In this document: in pieces, positions 1 through 7,334 of the stretch
Layout of the letters: every line of letters starts with the position of its first letter
Position numbering within the stretch: the first letter of the stretch is position 1
Assembly: GCA_029881655.1 (NCBI GenBank)
Contig: JAOUME010000009.1
Location: forward strand, 1-39,180
Length of the DNA: 39,180 nucleotides
Source of the DNA: Deltaproteobacteria bacterium
GTDB lineage: Bacteria > SAR324 > XYD2-FULL-50-16
Reading direction: 5' to 3'
Position numbers and translations under genes: made by a program
The notes under the pieces: model-generated
Told to the model about the DNA's origin: nothing
Database searches by the model: none
The model's input: only the letters and a program-made list of their open reading frames with translations

Positions 1-587
1 GTGTTTGGTGGAAAAACCTTGTTTACCCCACGGATTCCCATTGGAATAATGATCGCCATCATATCCATCGCCACTTTAAAGCCCCCCTTTTTGAAAGGGA
101 GCATCTCTCCCGTCCGGGACCTCGTTCCCTCCGGAGCGATCCAGAGCATTAGACCCGTCTGGAGTTTTTCCATCGCGATTTGCAAATCCTTTTTGGATTG
201 ACGGGGATCATTGCGGTCTATCTTGATGAATTCGGTCATCTCCATCGCCTTTCCCCAAATGGGAACCCTAAATAGCTCCTTTTTGGCCACCATCCTGATT
301 GATCCTTCCAAAGACACATAAGTCAAAGGGATATCGTAAAAGCTTGAGTGATTGCACATGATAATATAAGCTCTTCCTTGTTGAAGCTCAACTTCACTCT
401 GCTTAAAAATCTTATACTTCAAGCCGATACGCGTCAAAAGCTTTTTTGCCCAGCCTTTTAGATGTTGGTCCGTCCGCTGCCTATTGTAGCCGACCGTATA
501 ATTGATGAAAACGCTCAGCACCGAGTAATATAACGTCCAAAAGGTCGCGTGCGTAACCACAAATATATTACTTATAACTGCAATCAT
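1..587 (-). CDS. plsC: 1-acylglycerol-3-phosphate acyltransferase (PlsC family), 3' end cut by window edge
   Basis: Reading the minus strand from an ATG at 587 gives about 195 codons open to the window edge, so the C-terminus is missing. The protein starts with a hydrophobic N-terminal segment (about residues 1-32). It carries the two hallmark motifs of the PlsC/LPLAT family: NHSSFYD (residues 79-85, the HX4D catalytic motif) and EGTRSRTG (153-160, phosphate binding), followed by PFKKGGFKVA. The family acylates lysophosphatidic acid at sn-2 on the inner membrane during phospholipid synthesis. The gene starts 13 nt after the stop of the DsbD-like gene, so the two are probably co-transcribed. 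I see no strong Shine-Dalgarno, which suggests translational coupling. The exact substrate (lyso-PA or another lysolipid) cannot be told. Confidence 0.9.
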   Translation of the reverse strand, partial: MIAVISNIFVVTHATFWTLYYSVLSVFINYTVGYNRQRTDQHLKGWAKKLLTRIGLKYKIFKQSEVELQQGRAYIIMCNHSSFYDIPLTYVSLEGSIRMVAKKELFRVPIWGKAMEMTEFIKIDRNDPRQSKKDLQIAMEKLQTGLMLWIAPEGTRSRTGEMLPFKKGGFKVAMDMMAIIIPMGIRGVNKVFPPN

Positions 588-600
588 ATAAACTTGAAGT

Positions 601-1125
601 TTAGTGGTTCACATGAAGAATGCCGCCGAATTTCTTTTTTTGAGGCAACGAACAGATTTTATTATCGCAAATCTGATACGACAAATAACCTTCCAGTTGA
701 TAATCGCCCTTTTTCATGTCAGGTGGAACCTGATAACCCTTTTTGATCCAAAAATCGTTCTCGTGAACTTCCAGCGAAAGATCAAAGGCCTGATCCAATA
801 TTTTTTTTGGTTTGGACTCCGTGATTTCTTCTCTTTCGATTAAGCCCGGCCTCTCGACCTCCACCTTGGTTTGAATGGGCCCAAAACGTCCCTGTGGAAA
901 GACCGAATACAGATGCATGCCCGGCGCTACTCTTCCTATAACCGATAGTGTGATGTTTTGTCCAGTCATAGCGGGATCGGGATTTATTTCCAAATATAGC
1001 TCCAGTTCCCTTGGGCTAAGGGTCTCCCCCGATATTAATCCGTCACCCCCTCCAAAATCTGCCGCCCGCGACAAATCGCCAAACAGCATGATCCAAAACG
1101 ATAAAATCAATAAACTTTTTTTCAT
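601..1125 (-). CDS. Stand-alone DsbD N-terminal-like periplasmic domain
   Basis: A 174-residue exported protein. Residues 1-21 form a signal peptide (MKK start, hydrophobic core, cleavage near SRAAD). The rest resembles the immunoglobulin-like N-terminal domain of DsbD (nDsbD, 'DsbC' domain). The signature is near the C-terminus: GYLSYQICDNKICSLP, with Cys153 and Cys158 matching the redox-active pair of nDsbD. In full DsbD this domain receives electrons from the membrane domain and passes them to DsbC/DsbG/CcmG. Here the membrane and thioredoxin domains are absent, since the ORF stops right after the domain and plsC follows. It may work with a separate CcdA-like protein or have been adapted to another thiol partner. 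The start is ATG at 1125 with a good Shine-Dalgarno (GGAAGG) directly before it. The family call is solid; the partner is unknown. Confidence 0.75.
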   Translation of the reverse strand: MKKSLLILSFWIMLFGDLSRAADFGGGDGLISGETLSPRELELYLEINPDPAMTGQNITLSVIGRVAPGMHLYSVFPQGRFGPIQTKVEVERPGLIEREEITESKPKKILDQAFDLSLEVHENDFWIKKGYQVPPDMKKGDYQLEGYLSYQICDNKICSLPQKKKFGGILHVNH

Positions 1126-1178
1126 CCTTCCGATTTTCCCACTATACTACGTATCTCATTATTTATTCACGTTTCATA

Positions 1179-1208
1179 ATTGTAATAGAGCATCCTGTTT
1201 TTCAGCAA
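1179..1208 (-). promoter_or_regulatory. Candidate sigma70 promoter for dsbD-like/plsC
   Basis: On the minus strand, TTGCTG (1208-1203), an 18-nt spacer and TACAAT (1184-1179). The -10 is close to consensus and the -35 is weak. It lies about 55 nt upstream of the dsbD-like start codon. Confidence 0.35.
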
Positions 1209-1432
1209 CGGTTATTCTGTAGTTTTAATTTTAGCTGTTTTTATTTCATTGTTTTCATGGCTGATTGTCAATTAAAATTAATTTTTCACACCCAACTCTT
1301 GACGATAACAAAATTAATTCAATAGGATTAACGATTTTGAGAAACAACAACAACAAAAGTCCATCACTTTGGGCGGCGGTTTAAAATTGGTTTCTTGATG
1401 AACAAACGATGATAAATATTTTTAAAATTGTA

Positions 1433-1459
1433 TTGATTTCAAGTTTCTAAAAGTATAAT
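1433..1459 (+). promoter_or_regulatory. Candidate promoter for the IHF/HU gene
   Basis: A perfect TATAAT at 1454-1459, with TTGATT at 1433-1438 giving a short 15-nt spacer. This implies a leader of about 100 nt. The -10 is good and the -35 assignment is uncertain. Confidence 0.3.
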
Positions 1460-1564
1460 CTCAATAAAAGCGCAGTGATTCATACAAGCGTAATTTTTAT
1501 AAGATTAGCAACATGTTTATTTTCAGCTAGATAATTAAAACTTGATCATTAAAAGAGGTGGGAG

Positions 1565-1846
1565 ATGACGAGGATCAAAGAAGACATCATTCGGGATGTC
1601 ATGAGTAAAATAACCTTGGACCGGAAATACGCAAAGAGTTTGGTGGAATCAATTTTGCAAATTATCAAAGGTACGTTGGAATCTGGTGAAGAGGTTATGA
1701 TTTCCGGTTTTGGACATTTCAAGGTTCGGCATAAGAATTCAAGGGTCGGCAGGAATCCAAAGACTAAAGTCGCTTATGAGATTTCCGAAAGGGTAGTGGT
1801 CACTTTTTACCCATCTAAAGTCTTTCGCAAGGAATTAAATTCTTAA
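1565..1846 (+). CDS. ihfA: Integration host factor / HU-family DNA-bending protein, IhfA-like
   Basis: A 93-residue protein of the HU/IHF fold. The helical dimerisation arm is residues 1-45, then ISGFGHF (46-52), then the beta-ribbon arm with RNPKT (63-67), whose proline intercalates DNA, and a basic C-terminus. SGFG followed by RVGRNPKT fits the IHF alpha-chain pattern, though HU paralogues in delta-like bacteria can look alike. A strong Shine-Dalgarno (AGAGGTGGGAG) precedes the ATG at 1565. It appears monocistronic behind an AT-rich upstream region. The role is nucleoid architecture and assistance to transcription, recombination or replication. The IHF/HU class is certain; alpha versus another paralogue is less so. 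Confidence 0.88.
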   Translation: MTRIKEDIIRDVMSKITLDRKYAKSLVESILQIIKGTLESGEEVMISGFGHFKVRHKNSRVGRNPKTKVAYEISERVVVTFYPSKVFRKELNS

Positions 1847-1934
1847 TTTAAGCTCTTCGAGTTACTTTTCGGACAAAGCCAAAACCAAAACAAGCCTCGT
1901 TTTATTTAAAACACAATTTAAGCGGATAGTCTTT

Positions 1935-2414
1935 ATGACTCACCTTAAAAAAACAGGCGCGGTTTGGTTTTTGATTTTTGTTATTCTCTTAACCATGAAC
2001 CAGCAAGGCTTTAGCCAAGACGTAAGAAACCTCCCCATGGGGGGTTTTGACACCCCGGCCAAGCCCATTCCCATGAGGAACGTTTTTTTGAACGTTGTTT
2101 GGGGGTCGCTTGCCGGTGGAATGAGCTATATGGGTCTATCGCTGTTAGACGACTCGAAACCCCAAGAGGAAAAATATTCCTTTTCCAACATGACCACCCA
2201 GTTCATTTACGGAGCGACCTATGGAGGTCTTTTAGGTTTAGCGGCCGGAGTCTATTTCACCATCAGCAATATCACCTTCAGGCCCAGTAGCATTGGCATG
2301 ATTCAAAATTCAGCTCCCAGATCGGATATCGCCAGCCAGAGGCGGCTGGCCTTTATCAGCCGATCTTTGTCCAAAGACAGCCTGCCTGTATTTCAACTTC
2401 AGGCGCGATTCTAG
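1935..2414 (+). CDS. Secreted or inner-membrane protein of unknown function
   Basis: 159 residues. The N-terminus has a signal peptide or anchor (basic MTHLKK, then a hydrophobic stretch ending near GFSQD at about residue 28). Two glycine/small-residue-rich hydrophobic stretches follow (about 50-70, with VVWGSLAGGMSYMGLSLL; and 90-110, with IYGATYGGLLGLAAGVYF). Their GxxxG-like spacing is typical of packed membrane helices or a glycine-zipper. The C-terminal 45 residues are polar and end in LQARF. I do not recognise a family. It stands alone between the IHF/HU gene and folK. The Shine-Dalgarno is poor, so the start rests on the signal-like N-terminus. Confidence 0.65.
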   Translation: MTHLKKTGAVWFLIFVILLTMNQQGFSQDVRNLPMGGFDTPAKPIPMRNVFLNVVWGSLAGGMSYMGLSLLDDSKPQEEKYSFSNMTTQFIYGATYGGLLGLAAGVYFTISNITFRPSSIGMIQNSAPRSDIASQRRLAFISRSLSKDSLPVFQLQARF

Positions 2415-2474
2415 GCGGTTCGATACCCGTAAAACAACAAGATTCTGTTTTTTATAATTCATGCTCAATTTTCA

Positions 2475-2504
2475 TTGATTTGAGAGGACAGTTTGTCCTA
2501 TAAT
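2475..2504 (+). promoter_or_regulatory. Sigma70-like promoter for folK with inverted repeat in the spacer
   Basis: TTGATT (2475-2480), an 18-nt spacer and perfect TATAAT (2499-2504), 44 nt upstream of the folK ATG. The spacer holds an inverted repeat AGGACA-GTT-TGTCCT (2485-2499) that runs into the -10 box and could be an operator. Confidence 0.55.
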
Positions 2505-2547
2505 ACGACTAAGAACAATCCGCAAAAACGATAATCAGAACTCTCAG

Positions 2548-3099
2548 ATGAAACAAGTCTACTTGGCCTTCGGTAGCAATATAGAGCCAAGCCGTTATTA
2601 TTTAACGGAAAGTCTATACCTTTTAAAGGAAATGTTGAATTGCCCGGTTATTTGTTCGAGCGTCTACCAGACAAAAGCCTACTTAAACGAGATACAGCCA
2701 GATTTTTTAAACTGCTGCGTCGCTTTTAAAACAAATAAAACGGCACTGGAGCTCTTATCAATCACCCAGTCGGTCGAAAATAAAATTGGCGGAACAAAAG
2801 AAAAGGGAAAGTGGGCCGACAGGAAGATCGACATTGATCTTGTCTTGTATGGCAATGACATTATTTCGCTGGAAAGCCTGAAAGTGCCCCATTATGATTT
2901 GAGCCACCGGGATTTTTTCCTGATCCCTCTTTTGGAATTGGATCCCTTGCTGATAAACCCCAAAACGTCAAAAAGCCTTCGGGAAGAACTCCGCCTTATA
3001 GCGTCCGGAGAAAAAACCGACCCTCGTAATGTCGGCTCGCTATCGTCAGGGGAAAATCGTCAAAAAGAAAATGATTATCAAAACCCTGCCTTATTTTAA
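2548..3099 (+). CDS. folK: 2-amino-4-hydroxy-6-hydroxymethyldihydropteridine pyrophosphokinase (HPPK)
   Basis: 183 residues. It transfers pyrophosphate from ATP to 6-hydroxymethyl-7,8-dihydropterin in folate synthesis, in the cytoplasm. The start YLAFGSNIEPS is the classic HPPK N-terminus. GKWADRKIDIDLVLYG (about 87-102) is the HPPK signature, with the DxD magnesium-binding aspartates. VPHYDLSHRDFFLIPLLEL is the usual conserved C-terminal segment. The last ~30 residues are charged and overlap gloB. The ATG at 2548 sits 44 nt after a promoter. The product feeds folate pools, which TrmFO (encoded at the far end of the window) also uses. Confidence 0.93.
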   Translation: MKQVYLAFGSNIEPSRYYLTESLYLLKEMLNCPVICSSVYQTKAYLNEIQPDFLNCCVAFKTNKTALELLSITQSVENKIGGTKEKGKWADRKIDIDLVLYGNDIISLESLKVPHYDLSHRDFFLIPLLELDPLLINPKTSKSLREELRLIASGEKTDPRNVGSLSSGENRQKENDYQNPALF

Positions 3100-3829
3100 C
3101 GATAATTTTTGCTATCTTGTCTTTGACCAGACCAGCGACGATACCGCGCTCATCGATTGCGGCGACGCCGAAACCGCCATCGATGCCTTAAAGGCTCTCA
3201 AGAGAAATCTTTCTCATCTTTTGATAACCCATCACCATCACGACCACTCAGGCGGTCTCACCGAGTTGCTAAATGCCTTCCCCTCAGCCCAACTGATCAC
3301 GATCAGGGGTGAAAACAGACTGCCCAAAGCAGCAAGACAGGCGGATGACACAGGGGTGATCGCGTTCGGGTCTTCTTTCATTAAAATCCATCTCGTCCCG
3401 GCCCATACCCGCTTTTGCACCTGTTTTGAGGTGGACGGCTGTCTCTTTGTGGGGGACGCCTTATTCTCTGGCGGTTGCGGAAGACTATTCGAGGGAGACG
3501 AGAATGACCTTATCAAAGCGATGGACAAATTTTCCTCCTTTCCCGAGGAGACACGCGTCTTTTTCGGACATGAGTATACCTTGGCCAATCTGGCCTTCGC
3601 CAAAACGATTGAGCCAAACAACACCGATCTTTTAAACTATGAGCGGACAATTCAACAAAAACGCTCTGACAACGAATATTCGACGCCCACGAGCATCGGA
3701 CAGGAAAAAAAAATCAATCCTTTTTTAAGAATCGATCAAAAAGAGGTCATCCAAGTGGTCGACCCCCTTGGAAAACGCGACCGAGCCGAAAGAATCGGAG
3801 AACTCAGGCGGAAAAAGGACCGTTTTTGA
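3071..3829 (+). CDS. gloB: Hydroxyacylglutathione hydrolase (glyoxalase II-like metallo-hydrolase)
   Basis: 252 residues from the ATG at 3071, which gives the usual family N-terminus IIKTLPYFNDNFCYLV. The longer frame from 3029 only adds 14 basic residues inside folK. The metallo-beta-lactamase motif THHHHDH is at 53-59. Further ligands and conserved segments are VPAHTRF, FVGDALFSGGCGRLFEG, FFGHEYT and the C-terminal NPFLR. The family hydrolyses S-D-lactoylglutathione to lactate and glutathione with two metal ions. The gene overlaps the end of folK by 29 nt in a different frame, so the pair is translationally coupled. One oddity: the usual HTxGH after the second histidine ligand reads HTRFC; the metal-binding His is kept but the GH is lost. 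Confidence 0.88.
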   Translation: MIIKTLPYFNDNFCYLVFDQTSDDTALIDCGDAETAIDALKALKRNLSHLLITHHHHDHSGGLTELLNAFPSAQLITIRGENRLPKAARQADDTGVIAFGSSFIKIHLVPAHTRFCTCFEVDGCLFVGDALFSGGCGRLFEGDENDLIKAMDKFSSFPEETRVFFGHEYTLANLAFAKTIEPNNTDLLNYERTIQQKRSDNEYSTPTSIGQEKKINPFLRIDQKEVIQVVDPLGKRDRAERIGELRRKKDRF

Positions 3830-3952
3830 GTTTGACCGAAATATAATAAATCAATATTTATCAGTGGAATCTTTTTTCGAAAATGTTTATAATAAAACAT
3901 AATAATGCTGTGCGTAAGGATTTGTTTGATTCGGCGAATAGACGATTCAAGC

Positions 3953-3989
3953 AGGGCCTGATCAGGGAGTCTTTTTGGCCCTTTTTTTT
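3953..3989 (+). terminator. Candidate intrinsic terminator upstream of hpf
   Basis: AGGGCC (3953-3958) pairs with GGCCCT (3977-3982), followed by seven T (3983-3989). The loop contains a perfect 10-base palindrome, CCTGATCAGG (3957-3966), offering an alternative fold. It sits 124 nt after gloB with a TATAAT (3888-3893) in between, so it could also end a short transcript made from that site. Confidence 0.5.
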
Positions 3990-4072
3990 ATAGTGGCGGC
4001 TTATCTGGATGAAAACCCGTTGCTTTAACCAAATTTATAGGATTTTTCCTATTCAATCATGAGAGATCAAGT

Positions 4073-4438
4073 ATGGAAATACGAATTTCTGCGAAACAAA
4101 TGGAGCTAACACCCGCTTTAAAAAACCACGTGACAGAAAGAATGGACCGCATTAAAAAATACAGCGACCAGCTGATTGAGGCCGATATTTATCTGGGGGT
4201 GGAGAAACACCGCCATCAGGTTCACGCCAAGGTCAAAGGAAAAGGTCAATTGCTCAACTCGGAAGCGGTCGATCCAAGCAGTATGTACAAAGCGATCGAT
4301 CTTTGTATCGATAAGCTCGAAAAACAGCTTCGGCGCGGAAAACAAACCGACCATGACAAAAAGACCGGCAGAGACAAAATCCACAACGATTTAAAGATCG
4401 AAGAGTCTCCTATTGAGGCCTCCGGCGATTTGGATTGA
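4073..4438 (+). CDS. hpf: Ribosome hibernation-promoting factor / RaiA family (short type)
   Basis: 121 residues. The N-terminal ~95 match the HPF/YfiA fold: MEIRISAKQMELTPALKNHV, then a long helix, then EADIYLGVEKHRHQVHAKVKGKG, then SSMYKAIDLCIDKLEKQLRRGKQ. This domain binds the 30S decoding centre and blocks tRNA and mRNA binding in stationary phase or stress. The acidic tail (about 100-121) is poorly conserved. There is no long-HPF C-terminal dimerisation domain, so it is the short class. It is flanked by a terminator on each side and so forms its own transcription unit. Confidence 0.9.
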   Translation: MEIRISAKQMELTPALKNHVTERMDRIKKYSDQLIEADIYLGVEKHRHQVHAKVKGKGQLLNSEAVDPSSMYKAIDLCIDKLEKQLRRGKQTDHDKKTGRDKIHNDLKIEESPIEASGDLD

Positions 4439-4444
4439 TCCTAC

Positions 4445-4479
4445 AGGTGATTCCAGACGCGCTTGGAATCACCTTTTTT
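4445..4479 (+). terminator. Strong intrinsic terminator after hpf
   Basis: An 11-bp perfect stem, AGGTGATTCCA (4445-4455) with TGGAATCACCT (4464-4474), an 8-nt loop and a T-run (4474-4479). It lies 6 nt after the hpf stop. Confidence 0.9.
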
Positions 4480-4499
4480 ATCCCCATCATAAATAAAGA

Positions 4500-5753
4500 G
4501 TGACTAACCACAAAAGATATTCCCATCAGATCGAAAATTTAGTTGAAGTTTCCGACTATATCCACCAACAGTTCCAGGCTCAAAGGCCGGTCGATCAAAC
4601 CTTGACCCGCTTTTTCCGTCAAAACAAGAAATACGGCTCCAGCGACCGAAGGTTGATTTCAAACGCGGTCTTTGGTTATTACCGCTGGTATGGATGGCTT
4701 AAATGGTTAGAGCCGGCACGGAAAGAACTGGCCCTGCTCCTTGGGTACCTTTTAGACGCGAATCAAATCACCGATCTGGTGGAATTTTGGCGCAGGAACC
4801 ACGCCGTCCGGGAGGACTGTGACTTAAGGCTTTTAGAAGAGAAAGGGATCGATACCAAAAAGAAATTAGAAATCATCCGCCAACTTATTCCGGAAGCGGA
4901 GCAAAACCAGCTTTTCCCGCCTCAAGCCCGGGAACTCCCGCCTCAAACCCTGGATATTTTACAAAGCAGGGCCAGTCTATGGGTGAGACTGGAGGAGGGC
5001 GTTAAAGAAAGTTTTCTCGCTTTCTTAAAACAAAACGAAACCCAATACCGTCTTTACGACTCTTTTCCTGAGGCGATCGAAATCCATTCGGCCCTTAACA
5101 TCAACCTTGTTCCCGATTACCGTGACCACAAAGTGGAGGTTCAGGATATCTCAAGTCAGTTGGTCGGAAAAATAACTGCGCCCAGTCCCGGAGAGTTTTG
5201 GGTGGATCTCTGCGCGGGTTCCGGCGGTAAAACGCTCCACCTGATGAGCCTGATGAAAAATCAGGGGACGATCAAAGCGCTTGAAATCCGCGAATCCATT
5301 TTCAAGAACCTGTTAAAAAGAACCCGCAAAAAACCCTCTGTGATCGAGCCTGAGCTTTGGGACGGAGCCAAACTGCCCAAATGGGACAGCCATCCCCATG
5401 GAGTGCTGGTAGACGCTCCCTGTAGCTGCTCTGGTACCTGGAGACGCTCGCCGGACTTAAGATGGCATCTTTCAGATGAGAAGATCATGGCCTTTCAAAA
5501 AACTCAGCTGGAACTTCTGGAGAAGGCATCCAGCCTTTTAGGCAAGGGCGGCAGACTGGTCTACGCGACCTGCTCCTTTTTTAGGCAAGAAAACCAGGAC
5601 GTCATCCAGGCTTTCCTGGATAAACAGCCTGAATTCACCCTTGAGCCCATCATACACCCCCTAAGCCGTCAATCCCTTAAAGAAGGGCTCCTGATCCTTC
5701 CACCCGAAATTAACGGCAACGCCATGTTCACCGCCAGCATGATCAGAAAATGA
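4500..5753 (+). CDS. rsmB: RsmB/NOP2/Sun-family 16S rRNA m5C methyltransferase
   Basis: 417 residues starting with GTG at 4500. An N-terminal helical region (about 1-150) resembles the RNA-binding/NusB-like part. The SAM-binding motif WVDLCAGSGGKTLHL is near residue 238. The catalytic loop is VDAPCSCSGTWRRSPDLRW (about 308), and YATCSFFRQENQDVI is the second catalytic cysteine motif. The TC of YATCS is the nucleophile and the PC of DAPC the release cysteine, both present. The usual PCSG reads PCSCSG, one extra Cys. The family methylates a cytosine of 16S rRNA (C967 in E. coli). The stop overlaps the start of the next gene in an ATGA junction. A terminator separates it from hpf, so its promoter must be close or inside the hpf end; none is obvious. 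Confidence 0.83.
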   Translation: MTNHKRYSHQIENLVEVSDYIHQQFQAQRPVDQTLTRFFRQNKKYGSSDRRLISNAVFGYYRWYGWLKWLEPARKELALLLGYLLDANQITDLVEFWRRNHAVREDCDLRLLEEKGIDTKKKLEIIRQLIPEAEQNQLFPPQARELPPQTLDILQSRASLWVRLEEGVKESFLAFLKQNETQYRLYDSFPEAIEIHSALNINLVPDYRDHKVEVQDISSQLVGKITAPSPGEFWVDLCAGSGGKTLHLMSLMKNQGTIKALEIRESIFKNLLKRTRKKPSVIEPELWDGAKLPKWDSHPHGVLVDAPCSCSGTWRRSPDLRWHLSDEKIMAFQKTQLELLEKASSLLGKGGRLVYATCSFFRQENQDVIQAFLDKQPEFTLEPIIHPLSRQSLKEGLLILPPEINGNAMFTASMIRK

Positions 5754-7312
5754 AACGGCTACTGATCCTCGTTCCGCTCGCGTTCTTCCTCGCTCAAAGC
5801 CTTTTCGCCGATGAGAAGGCCACGGTGCGCCTTTTGGTGACCAGCGATATGCACGGCTGGATTTCGACAAGCCTGGTCCATCCCAGGCAAAAGCCCGCCG
5901 GACTATCTCATCTGGCTGATAAAATCAGGGAAATAAGAAAAAAAGACCCAGGATCGATCCTGATCGACGGGGGCGATACGCTTCAGGGCTCTCCGCTGGT
6001 TCACTACTATAACCACCGCTCGACAGACCCGAAAAAAGAAAATCCCTTTTTCAAACTCATGCTCTCATTGAACTACGACCTGGCCGTGGTCGGAAATCAC
6101 GATCTCCAGATCAATCCCCATTTCGAGGAAGAGTATGTTAAAAATTCCAATTTCCCCTGGCTGGCGGCCAACCTTTACCGGGAAGGCAAACTCGTCTTTA
6201 GACCTTATGAAATCTTTTTGAGGAAGGATCAGACAATAGCGGTTATCGGCTTTACCACGCCGGGTTCGATGATGTGGCTGGGCGAGAAACAACTTAGGGG
6301 AATTCAAATCGAGTCTATCTCCACTTCAGCCAGGAAATGGCTTAAAATCCTAAAGGAAAAGGAAAATCCCGACTGGATTATCGGGGTTTTTCATTCGGGC
6401 TTAAATCAACTCAAAGACGACGAAATATCAAAACTCAACCGGATTCCCCCTGCCAATGCCGTGAAAAAAACCCTCGCTCAAAACGAGGATTTCGATCTGG
6501 CGATCAACGGACACGACCATGTTTTATATCCCGGCAAAACCGGCTCCAAGCTCCGATATATCAACAAAACTCCGGTGATCAGCGCCGGCCACTGGGCAGA
6601 AGCCCTCATCGACATCAAAATTTTCGGGAATAAGAAAAAAAGCGCCTCTGACACCAAAATCAAAGTCGAGGTCTTCAAACCCAAAAGAAATAAACACCTG
6701 AGAGAAAACTATATCAAGTCCCTGCCCAAAGATTATCTCGACTACATCTTCGCGAAACTCCCCTACCGCTACGAAAACGGCTCCGATGAAATGGCCGGCC
6801 TTTGCGTCAATCTCCTGTCGGCTATGGCCGTCGATCATCCCGGCATCCAAGGCTCGTTGCTGCCCTTGATCAAGGCTCGCAACACGAAATCGCTCAAGGG
6901 GAAAACCCTGCGCAGGCTGGATCTCTTCAAGTGGGTCCTGTATGACAATCAGACCGTCAAAGTCAGGCTGAGTCAAAGGGATATCCATCTATTGAAAAAC
7001 CCCAAGCCTGAATTCGGCAGGCGAAAAATCCCCGCCAACCGGGTGCTTTTCCCCTGGTTTAAAGATAAAGGAAACGGAAACCCTTTTATAGACTCCTCAG
7101 GCGGAATACAGGATTTTAAGAGGATTTATCCCGTCTTGATCAGCGACTACCATTTCAATGGCGGCGCCGGCATCATCTCTCCTCTCTTTTTAAGCCCGGG
7201 TGACCGTCTGGACTCATCTGGTGATTTTATCCGCGACAGGCTTTTTGCCTACCTGGATCAAAACACGGAACCCCTGCCAAAGGAATGCGCTTTTCTAAAG
7301 AAAACCGATTGA
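5750..7312 (+). CDS. Secreted 5'-nucleotidase / 2',3'-cyclic phosphodiesterase family protein
   Basis: 520 residues with a signal peptide (MKRLLILVPLAFFLAQSLFA, residues 1-20). The N-terminal metallophosphatase domain has the full set of metal-binding blocks: TSDMHGW (D/H), DGGDTLQGSP, VGNHDL, GVFHSG and INGHDHVLY. The C-terminal part matches the nucleotide-specificity domain of UshA/CpdB-like enzymes, with SDYHFNGGAG near the end. The expected role is periplasmic hydrolysis of nucleotides or nucleotide sugars to salvage nucleoside and phosphate. It is translationally coupled to rsmB (4-nt overlap) and ends 22 nt from the convergent porin-like gene. The substrate cannot be decided from sequence. 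Confidence 0.85.
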   Translation: MKRLLILVPLAFFLAQSLFADEKATVRLLVTSDMHGWISTSLVHPRQKPAGLSHLADKIREIRKKDPGSILIDGGDTLQGSPLVHYYNHRSTDPKKENPFFKLMLSLNYDLAVVGNHDLQINPHFEEEYVKNSNFPWLAANLYREGKLVFRPYEIFLRKDQTIAVIGFTTPGSMMWLGEKQLRGIQIESISTSARKWLKILKEKENPDWIIGVFHSGLNQLKDDEISKLNRIPPANAVKKTLAQNEDFDLAINGHDHVLYPGKTGSKLRYINKTPVISAGHWAEALIDIKIFGNKKKSASDTKIKVEVFKPKRNKHLRENYIKSLPKDYLDYIFAKLPYRYENGSDEMAGLCVNLLSAMAVDHPGIQGSLLPLIKARNTKSLKGKTLRRLDLFKWVLYDNQTVKVRLSQRDIHLLKNPKPEFGRRKIPANRVLFPWFKDKGNGNPFIDSSGGIQDFKRIYPVLISDYHFNGGAGIISPLFLSPGDRLDSSGDFIRDRLFAYLDQNTEPLPKECAFLKKTD

Positions 7313-7334
7313 TCAAAATTGATAGCCGGCTTCC

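Larger units (their letters stand above)
1126..1564. other. AT-rich divergent intergenic region
   Basis: 439 bases between the divergent dsbD-like and IHF/HU genes. It is strikingly AT-rich. I see no convincing ORF or RNA gene. Candidate promoters for both flanking genes are listed separately. Confidence 0.6.

Noticed and set aside
3953-3989. Possible small RNA ending at the T-run between gloB and hpf
   Set aside because: A TATAAT at 3888 lies upstream, but no good -35 and no conserved structure can be shown; reported only as a terminator.
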